Below are positions 15,204 through 19,924 of a stretch of 19,924 nt of DNA, piece after piece. The translations under genes and the position numbers were made by a program. Numbering within the stretch: the first letter of the stretch is position 1; the number at the start of each line of letters is the position of its first letter. The DNA comes from Treponema sp. Its GTDB lineage: Bacteria; Spirochaetota; Spirochaetia; Treponematales; Breznakiellaceae. Below the pieces are notes generated by a model. It was not told the DNA's origin and made no database searches. It saw nothing but the letters and a program-made list of their open reading frames with translations. The stretch lies in the NCBI GenBank assembly GCA_031266255.1, contig JAISBK010000050.1, positions 1 to 19,924 of the forward strand, written 5' to 3'.

Positions 15204-15232
15204 TTGCCAAAAAAAAAATCTGGTGGTATTAT
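15204..15232 (+). promoter_or_regulatory. Promoter of the hydrogenase operon with an A10 tract in its spacer
   Basis: TTGCCA (15204-15209), a 17-bp spacer and TATTAT (15227-15232) predict a start near 15239, giving a leader of about 184 nt. The spacer begins with the run of ten A bases at 15209-15218. The rest of the gap between the GNAT gene and this promoter (15115-15203) shows only the weak GNAT promoter. Confidence 0.6.
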
Positions 15233-15247
15233 AAAACCACTGTATAA

Positions 15248-15312
15248 GGAATAACCCAATTTCCTGTGAATCGTATAGCCAATGTATAGCGAGGTGGAAT
15301 AACTAAATTTCC
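15248..15312 (+). repeat. Tandem hairpin-forming repeat in the hydrogenase leader
   Basis: GGAATAACCCAATTTCC (15248-15264) recurs as GGAATAACTAAATTTCC (15296-15312), 15 of 17 bases identical with a 48-bp period. Each copy is itself a dyad (GGAA...TTCC) that could be a small RNA hairpin or a protein-binding site. Both lie downstream of the predicted transcription start. TGTGAAT also recurs in the leader (15266-15272, 15335-15341). Confidence 0.5.
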
Positions 15313-15342
15313 CGAGATGTTATAACTCACTCATGTGAATAA

Positions 15343-15409
15343 GGGAGTATTATGCGTGCAGAGGTATGGCGAGCGGGTGATGCCGTTTGAAACCCTGAGA
15401 TATACTCCC
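15343..15409 (+). promoter_or_regulatory. Candidate structured leader element with pseudoknot, upstream of hydC
   Basis: GGGAGTAT (15343-15350) and ATACTCCC (15402-15409) form a perfect 8-bp closing stem. Inside, AUGGC (15366-15370) pairs with GCCGU (15382-15386, one G-U pair). GGGU in its loop (15375-15378) can pair with ACCC (15392-15395), giving an H-type pseudoknot. The closing stem ends 3 bases before the hydC Shine-Dalgarno GAGAGG (15413-15418). I compared it by eye with common riboswitch consensus sequences and recognised none. Confidence 0.4.
15352..15390 (+). CDS. Possible 12-residue leader peptide (upstream ORF) of the hydrogenase operon
   Basis: ATG at 15352 opens a 12-codon frame, MRAEVWRAGDAV, ending in TGA. 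A ribosome binding site, AGGGAG, lies 4 bases upstream and is also the 5' arm of the leader's closing stem. The frame lies wholly inside the candidate pseudoknot element and ends 32 bases before the hydC ATG, out of frame with it. Short frames with a site like this can arise by chance, so the call is weak. Confidence 0.35.
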   Translation: MRAEVWRAGDAV

Positions 15410-15422
15410 AAAGAGAGGTAAA

Positions 15423-15914
15423 ATGAGTACACAATTTGATTATGGGGTCATTGACGACGTCATTAAGGTATGGGGAGCTAAACCGGGCTCAATCATTCCC
15501 ATTTTGCAGGGCGTGCAGGAGCACTATAACTACCTGCCGCCGGAAATTTTCCCCTATATCGCGGATAAGCTTAAGGTCAGCGAAGCCCGCATCTATGGGG
15601 TGGCTACGTTCTACGAGAACTTCTCTTTGCAGCCCAAGGGTAAGTTTATTATCAAAGTCTGCGATGGAACTGCGTGCCATGTTCGTAAGTCTCTTCCCAA
15701 CTTGGAACAGTTCCGCAAGGAATTGGGGCTTTCTGAAAAGAAAATCACTACCGATGACTTGAGCTTTACGGTGCAAACCGTAGCATGCCTGGGGGCATGT
15801 AGTTTGGCCCCGGCCCTGATGGTGAGTACCAGCGGCGCTCCTGATAAGGTACACGCCAATGTAACGCCTAAGCAGGTTTCGGAAATCATCAGCGAACTGC
15901 GGACTAGGTTGTAA
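15423..15914 (+). CDS. hydC: NuoE-like [2Fe-2S] subunit of a multimeric [FeFe] hydrogenase
   Basis: This is the small thioredoxin-fold ferredoxin subunit of an NAD-linked hydrogenase (HydC of the HydABC type; also called HndA). The 163-residue protein has an N-terminal helical bundle (about 10-55, with PGSIIPILQGVQEHYNYLP) and the fold's cluster ligands C80, C85, C122 and C126 (CDGTAC and CLGAC). YGVATFYENFSL (58-69) is the conserved linker. It passes electrons between the flavin subunit and the other iron-sulfur centres in the cytoplasm. The ATG has GAGAGG 4 bases upstream. It is first in the operon, 9 bases before hydB. Complex I NuoE is the alternative, ruled out by the hydrogenase context. 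Confidence 0.94.
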   Translation: MSTQFDYGVIDDVIKVWGAKPGSIIPILQGVQEHYNYLPPEIFPYIADKLKVSEARIYGVATFYENFSLQPKGKFIIKVCDGTACHVRKSLPNLEQFRKELGLSEKKITTDDLSFTVQTVACLGACSLAPALMVSTSGAPDKVHANVTPKQVSEIISELRTRL

Positions 15915-15923
15915 GGGGGAGCT

Positions 15924-17828
15924 ATGGCACAATTAACGAATCGAGGGGCCTTACAGAAGGCCCGGGAGACCTATAAGAAAGCATTGGATGCGGAGCAACA
16001 CAAGATCCTGGTCTGTGCGGGCAACGGTTGTATTGCTTCTGGATCCCTGGCGGTCTACGACAAGCTGGTGGAAGTCATCAAAGAAAAGCATGTTCCCTGT
16101 TCTTTGGAACTTAAGGAAGAACCGGGGCATCCTGTGGGCCTTAAAAAAGGCGGCTGTCCTGGTTTTTGTAACCAAAGCGTCCTGGTGGTGGTCGAGCCTG
16201 AGGGCTGGCTCTACACCAAGGTAAAGCCTGAAGATGCGGAAGAGATCGTCGAAACAACCATTAAGCAGGGAAAGCCGGTGGAACGGCTTGCCTTCAAGAG
16301 CCCTGAGGGGAAGTCCATCCTCCAAAAAGATGAAATTCCCTTTTATAAGAAGCAAACGCGGATCGTGCTGGAACAGAACGGCAAAATCAGCGCGGAATCC
16401 ATCAAGGAATACCTTGCGGTAGGGGGCTACAGCGCCTTTGAGAAGGTACTCTTCGATATGACCCCTGAAGCAGTATGCAAGGAAGTAGCTGATTCCAACC
16501 TCCGTGGACGGGGGGGTGCAGGTTTCCCCGCGGGTCAAAAGTGGGGGGATACGCTCAAGGCCCAAGGATCCCCTAAATACGTGGTGTGTAATGGCGACGA
16601 AGGGGACCCCGGTGCATTCATGGATCAATCGGTCATGGAAGGGATTCCTCACCAGATGATAGAAGGGATGCTCATCGCTGCCAAGGCAATCGGGGCCAAT
16701 CAGGGTTATATCTATGTCCGGGCTGAGTATCCTCGGGCGGTAGAGCGTCTGCGGCTTGCCATTGCCCAGGCAGAAGCCTTTGGGATTTTAGGGGATAATA
16801 TCCTGGGAACTGACTTCAGTTTCAAACTGACCATCTACCGGGGTGCCGGGGCTTTTGTGTGCGGGGAAGGGTCTGCGCTCATGGGATCCATCGAAGGCCG
16901 ACGGGGTATGCCTCGGGTTAAACGGTACCGTTCCACTGAACGGGGGCTTTACGAAAAACCCACGGTTTTGAACAACGTGGAAACCTACGCTAATGTGCCC
17001 CTCATCATCAATAGGGGAGCGACCTGGTATAAGGGTATTGGACCGGCTACGAGTCCTGGTACCAAGACCTTTGCCCTAACCGGAAAGATCGTTAACACCG
17101 GGCTTATCGAAGTTCCTATGGGAACCAAGTTACGGGAGATCATTTATGACATCGGCGGCGGTATTCTTAACAACAAGAAGTTTAAGGCCGTGCAGATTGG
17201 CGGACCCTCCGGAGGCTGTCTTACCGAAGCCGACTTGGATATGCCTCTGGATTTCGAGTCAGTGCCCAAGGCGGGGGCGATCATTGGTTCCGGCGGCTTA
17301 GTGGTCATGGATGAAACCAACTGTATGATCGAAATTGCCCGGTTCTTCATGAAGTTTACCCAAAAAGAGTCCTGTGGAAAGTGCGTACCCTGCCGGGAAG
17401 GAACCCTCAGAATGCTTGAAATTCTCGAGCGCATCGTAGCTGGTGCAGGTCAAGATGGGGATATTGAGCTTTTGGACGAACTGTCAGTCACGGTTTCTAA
17501 GGCGGCCCTCTGCGGCTTGGGTAAGACCGCGCCGAATCCGGTGATGAGCACCCTAAAGCGTTTCCGCAACGAGTACGAAGACCATATCTATAAGCATACG
17601 TGTACCGCGGGGGAGTGCCAGAAACTCAAGAAACTCTCTATAGATCCGAATAACTGTTCCGGTTGCGGTGCCTGTGCCAAGATCTGTCCTGCCGGGGCCA
17701 TCACGCAACAGGACAAGGTTTTGGAAGGTAAAAAGAAGGCATACTATGTGCTTGATGAATCCAAGTGTATTAAGTGCTTCAGTTGTCTTGAGAAGTGTAA
17801 ATTTAACGCGATAAAAGAGGAGGCGTAA
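15924..17828 (+). CDS. hydB: NuoF-like flavoprotein subunit of an electron-bifurcating [FeFe] hydrogenase
   Basis: This FMN- and NAD(H)-binding subunit is the proposed bifurcation site in HydABC enzymes, coupling NADH and reduced ferredoxin to hydrogen formation. The 634 residues hold an N-terminal thioredoxin-like [2Fe-2S] domain (C31, C36, C78, C82). The NuoF core has GRGGAGFPAGQKW (195-207) and NGDEGDPGAFMDQS (223-236). NAD-site RGAGAFVCGEGSALMGSIEG spans 306-325. The N3-type [4Fe-4S] cluster has CGKCVPC (C484, C487, C490) with C530. The C-terminal 2[4Fe-4S] ferredoxin domain has C578, C581, C584, C588 and C615, C618, C621, C625. This layout matches HydB of Thermotoga-type trimeric enzymes rather than complex I NuoF, which lacks both terminal domains. 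A strong ribosome binding site (AAGGGGGAG) precedes the ATG, and 1 base separates it from hydA. Confidence 0.95.
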   Translation: MAQLTNRGALQKARETYKKALDAEQHKILVCAGNGCIASGSLAVYDKLVEVIKEKHVPCSLELKEEPGHPVGLKKGGCPGFCNQSVLVVVEPEGWLYTKVKPEDAEEIVETTIKQGKPVERLAFKSPEGKSILQKDEIPFYKKQTRIVLEQNGKISAESIKEYLAVGGYSAFEKVLFDMTPEAVCKEVADSNLRGRGGAGFPAGQKWGDTLKAQGSPKYVVCNGDEGDPGAFMDQSVMEGIPHQMIEGMLIAAKAIGANQGYIYVRAEYPRAVERLRLAIAQAEAFGILGDNILGTDFSFKLTIYRGAGAFVCGEGSALMGSIEGRRGMPRVKRYRSTERGLYEKPTVLNNVETYANVPLIINRGATWYKGIGPATSPGTKTFALTGKIVNTGLIEVPMGTKLREIIYDIGGGILNNKKFKAVQIGGPSGGCLTEADLDMPLDFESVPKAGAIIGSGGLVVMDETNCMIEIARFFMKFTQKESCGKCVPCREGTLRMLEILERIVAGAGQDGDIELLDELSVTVSKAALCGLGKTAPNPVMSTLKRFRNEYEDHIYKHTCTAGECQKLKKLSIDPNNCSGCGACAKICPAGAITQQDKVLEGKKKAYYVLDESKCIKCFSCLEKCKFNAIKEEA

Positions 17829-17829
17829 G

Positions 17830-19575
17830 ATGCCTGACAAACAGTTTATTACGATTGATGGTGTTGCCGTCGACTTTGAAAAGGGCTTGAACGTGTTGGA
17901 GCATGCCAAGAAAGCGGGCATTGATATTCCTGCGTTCTGTTATACCCCGGAACTGTCTATCTATGGCGCCTGCCGGATGTGCTTGGTGGAGATCGTGGAT
18001 CAGCGGACCGGAAGAAGCGCTCTTGATTCATCGTGCTCTTTGCTTCCCAAGCCCGGTATGGTCATCAAGACCAATACTGAAAAGCTCAGAATGTACCGGA
18101 AGAACATCCTGGAACTCCTTTTAGCGAATCACTGCCGGGATTGTACCACCTGTGATAACAGCCAGCGCTGTAAATTGCAAGCCTTTGCGGATCGTTACGG
18201 CATTACCGGCGTTCGGTATCCCCAGCATAATCCGGTCCCCGTCCTGGACGAGACCTCCTTCTGTATCACCAAGGATAAGGCGAAGTGTATTGATTGCGGC
18301 TGCTGCATCCGGATGTGTAACGAAATTCAAAAGGTGGGAGCCATCGATTTCTCCCATCGGGGTTCGGAGATGGAAGTTTCCTGCGTGGGCGGTAAGCCCA
18401 TCGGGGAATCGGTCTGTGTTGGTTGCGGTCAGTGTGCCGCGGTTTGTCCCACTGGTGCGCTCACGGTCAAGAACGAGACTAAGCGGGTGTGGGCGCTCAT
18501 TGACGACAAGAAAACCAAGGTGGCAGTGCAGATAGCTCCCGCGACCCGGGTTGCAGTGGGTAATGCTTTCGGCATTCCCCCCCATGAAAACACCTTCGGT
18601 AAGATGGTAGCGGCGCTTCGCAGGCTGGGTTTCGACGAAGTCTACGATACCAACACCGCCGCGGATATGACCATCATTCAGGAGGCCACCGAGCTTTTGG
18701 AGCGGCTTAAAAACCCCCAGACCTGGCCACTGTTTACCTCGTGCTGTCCTGCGTGGATTCAGTATGTGGAAAAGCACCACCCCGAAGTGATGCCTCATGT
18801 TTCCACCTGTAAGAGCCCCATGCACATGTACTCAGGGGTCTTCCAGAAGGAAGCGGAACCGGCCGTTCTGGGGGCCATCATGCCCTGTGTGGCGAAGAAG
18901 TGGGAAAGCGCCCGACCTGAGTTCCAGACCAATGGTAAGCGTCATATAGAGTTTGTCCTTACGTCCCAGGAACTGATCCGCATGATCAAGGAAGCGGGCA
19001 TTGATTACAAACATATTGAGCCTGAAGCCATTGAGGGTAAATGGGGCAATACCACCGGTGCTGCGGTTATTTTCGGCGTATCCGGGGGGGTTATGGAAGC
19101 GGCCCTTCGCTATGCTCTTTCGGTCTTAAAACTCAATACTCCGGCTAATTACTTGGCCATAGCAGAATCTGGGATCCGTGGGCTTCCCCAGGCTGATGCT
19201 AAGGCAGGCGCCCTGGAGGATGGTATCAAGACCGCGACCATAAAACTGGGGGATATAGCGCTTAAAGTGGGGGTGGTTTCTGGGCTTGCCAATGCGGATG
19301 CCATCATTAAACGGATTCAGGAAGGCGAGCACTTTGACTTTGTAGAAGTCATGGCGTGTCCTGGGGGCTGTATAGGCGGAGGCGGTCAACCGGCAGCAGA
19401 CTGGGAGGTCAAGAAAGAACGTGCCCGGGGTCTATACTTAGCAGACAAAGAATATCCTTTCAACAGCGTGGAGCAGAATCCGGTTATGAAGGAATGGCAG
19501 GGGGATGTCTTTAAGGATCAGCACGAAGAACATCAGTATCTGCATATTCATTATGCGGGCCACGGTCATCACTAG
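17830..19575 (+). CDS. hydA: [FeFe] hydrogenase catalytic subunit
   Basis: HydA makes or consumes H2 at the H-cluster. The 581 residues show an N-terminal [2Fe-2S] domain (C37, C48, C51, C69) and the His-ligated [4Fe-4S] site HxxxC (H101, C105, C108, C114). Two further [4Fe-4S] clusters follow (C153, C156, C159, C163; C196, C199, C202, C206). The H-cluster motifs are TSCCPAW (303-309), MPCVAKKWE (351-359) and EVMACPGGCIGGGGQP (506-521). Cluster ligands are C306, C353, C510 and C514, and C305 is the proton-relay cysteine. E285, E288 and S325 of the proton path also appear conserved, so activity is expected. Maturases (HydE, HydF, HydG) must lie elsewhere. The C terminus is His-rich (seven His in the last 17 residues). 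GAGGAGG inside hydB's end is the ribosome binding site. Confidence 0.97.
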   Translation: MPDKQFITIDGVAVDFEKGLNVLEHAKKAGIDIPAFCYTPELSIYGACRMCLVEIVDQRTGRSALDSSCSLLPKPGMVIKTNTEKLRMYRKNILELLLANHCRDCTTCDNSQRCKLQAFADRYGITGVRYPQHNPVPVLDETSFCITKDKAKCIDCGCCIRMCNEIQKVGAIDFSHRGSEMEVSCVGGKPIGESVCVGCGQCAAVCPTGALTVKNETKRVWALIDDKKTKVAVQIAPATRVAVGNAFGIPPHENTFGKMVAALRRLGFDEVYDTNTAADMTIIQEATELLERLKNPQTWPLFTSCCPAWIQYVEKHHPEVMPHVSTCKSPMHMYSGVFQKEAEPAVLGAIMPCVAKKWESARPEFQTNGKRHIEFVLTSQELIRMIKEAGIDYKHIEPEAIEGKWGNTTGAAVIFGVSGGVMEAALRYALSVLKLNTPANYLAIAESGIRGLPQADAKAGALEDGIKTATIKLGDIALKVGVVSGLANADAIIKRIQEGEHFDFVEVMACPGGCIGGGGQPAADWEVKKERARGLYLADKEYPFNSVEQNPVMKEWQGDVFKDQHEEHQYLHIHYAGHGHH

Positions 19576-19597
19576 ACCATAGTAAGGTTCGGTAATC

Positions 19598-19630
19598 AAG
19601 GAGGCTGCTCAGGACGAGCAGCCTCCTTTT
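19598..19630 (+). terminator. Intrinsic terminator of the hydrogenase operon
   Basis: GGAGGCTGCTC (19600-19610) and its perfect complement (19616-19626) form an 11-bp GC-rich stem with a 5-base loop, extended by AA/TT to 13 bp and followed by TTTT. It lies 25 bases after the hydA stop. Confidence 0.93.
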
Positions 19631-19861
19631 GTCTGGGGCAGATTATTTCTTATTTTTTCTGCCTATAGACTAGACAAATAAAAATAAAAGTGCTATTGTA
19701 TATTACAATGAAACATGGAAGAAATGTATCTTGTATAGATGATTCTTCAAGCAGGTGTCTTGAGATGCTGAAAAAACAGAAGTGGTTGTTTTAACTCCAC
19801 GACAAAAGGTAGTATCACGGTTATGATAGCTTATAATTCTTTATACTATAATGAATTATTT
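19631..19861. other. AT-rich intergenic stretch without a supported gene
   Basis: The only frames are short. The best, ATG 19708 to TAA 19794 (28 codons), lacks a ribosome binding site and is not called. A small dyad, ATTGTA-TAT-TACAAT (19695-19709), covers its start. The stretch is markedly more AT-rich than the genes before it and may be an unfinished upstream region. Confidence 0.5.
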
Positions 19862-19924
19862 GGGGGGGGGGGGGGGGGGGGGGGGGGCCGGCGGCCGGCG
19901 GGGCGGGGGTAGGGACGGTGGGGG
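19862..19924. repeat. 26-G homopolymer and GC-only tail at the window end, probably an artefact
   Basis: Twenty-six G bases (19862-19887) are followed by sequence made almost only of G and C up to the last base. It abruptly follows AT-rich sequence. Poly-G followed by low-complexity GC is typical of sequencing or contig-end errors, although spirochaetes can carry real poly-G tracts. Confidence 0.75.

Noticed and set aside
15239..15422. Hydrogenase leader as a TPP or SAM riboswitch because of CTGAGA and GAAACC segments
   Set aside because: The other conserved core segments of either class are absent or in the wrong order.
15951..16652. Long minus-strand open frame within hydB (also 18121-18825 within hydA)
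   Set aside because: These are antisense shadows of clearly identified hydrogenase genes, with no start signals.
19708..19794. A 28-codon frame after the hydrogenase terminator
   Set aside because: It has no ribosome binding site, no recognisable features and lies in AT-rich sequence near a doubtful end.
1..19924. CRISPR arrays, insertion sequences, prophage or integron features
   Set aside because: No spaced repeat array, transposase, integrase or terminal inverted repeats are seen in any frame.

Overview
The gene content points to a free-living or gut-associated anaerobic spirochaete, most likely Treponema or a close relative. The pointers are a complete mreB-mreC-mreD-PBP2-rodA cell-shape cluster, a three-subunit [FeFe] hydrogenase of the electron-bifurcating type, and several genes without Shine-Dalgarno sequences. 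The assignment rests on recognition of the families, not on a database search.

Left part (1-1720): the start of a membrane protein and a YtrA-type GntR repressor read leftward from a promoter that carries three copies of an octamer. proC (proline biosynthesis) reads rightward. A strong bidirectional terminator separates it from a leftward tRNA with the hallmarks of the initiator tRNA-fMet, which has its own near-consensus promoter.

Middle (1792-8507): one long leftward operon whose reading order is TPR membrane protein, mreB, mreC, mreD, mrdA (PBP2), rodA. The genes overlap or are separated by at most 30 bases. Together they make the elongasome: the MreB filament, the MreC/MreD membrane connectors, and the PBP2/RodA transpeptidase-glycosyltransferase pair.

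Centre-right (8639-15114): a run of mostly single genes in alternating orientation. They are a GerMN-domain membrane protein, a YmdB-type phosphodiesterase, a Na/phosphate symporter with a PhoU-like tail, a metallo-beta-lactamase-fold hydrolase, an unrecognised membrane protein that probably starts upstream of its first ATG, and a UPF0158-GNAT fusion. Two convergent pairs overlap at their 3' ends.

Right part (15115-19630): a rightward operon for a NuoE-like, a NuoF-like and a catalytic [FeFe] hydrogenase subunit (HydC, HydB, HydA), closed by a strong terminator. Its leader of about 180 nt is the most interesting non-coding stretch. It holds an A10 tract in the promoter spacer, a tandem hairpin-forming repeat, an 8-bp closing stem around a possible H-type pseudoknot, and a 12-codon upstream ORF inside that fold. 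The window ends in a 26-G run and GC-only sequence that looks like an assembly or sequencing artefact.
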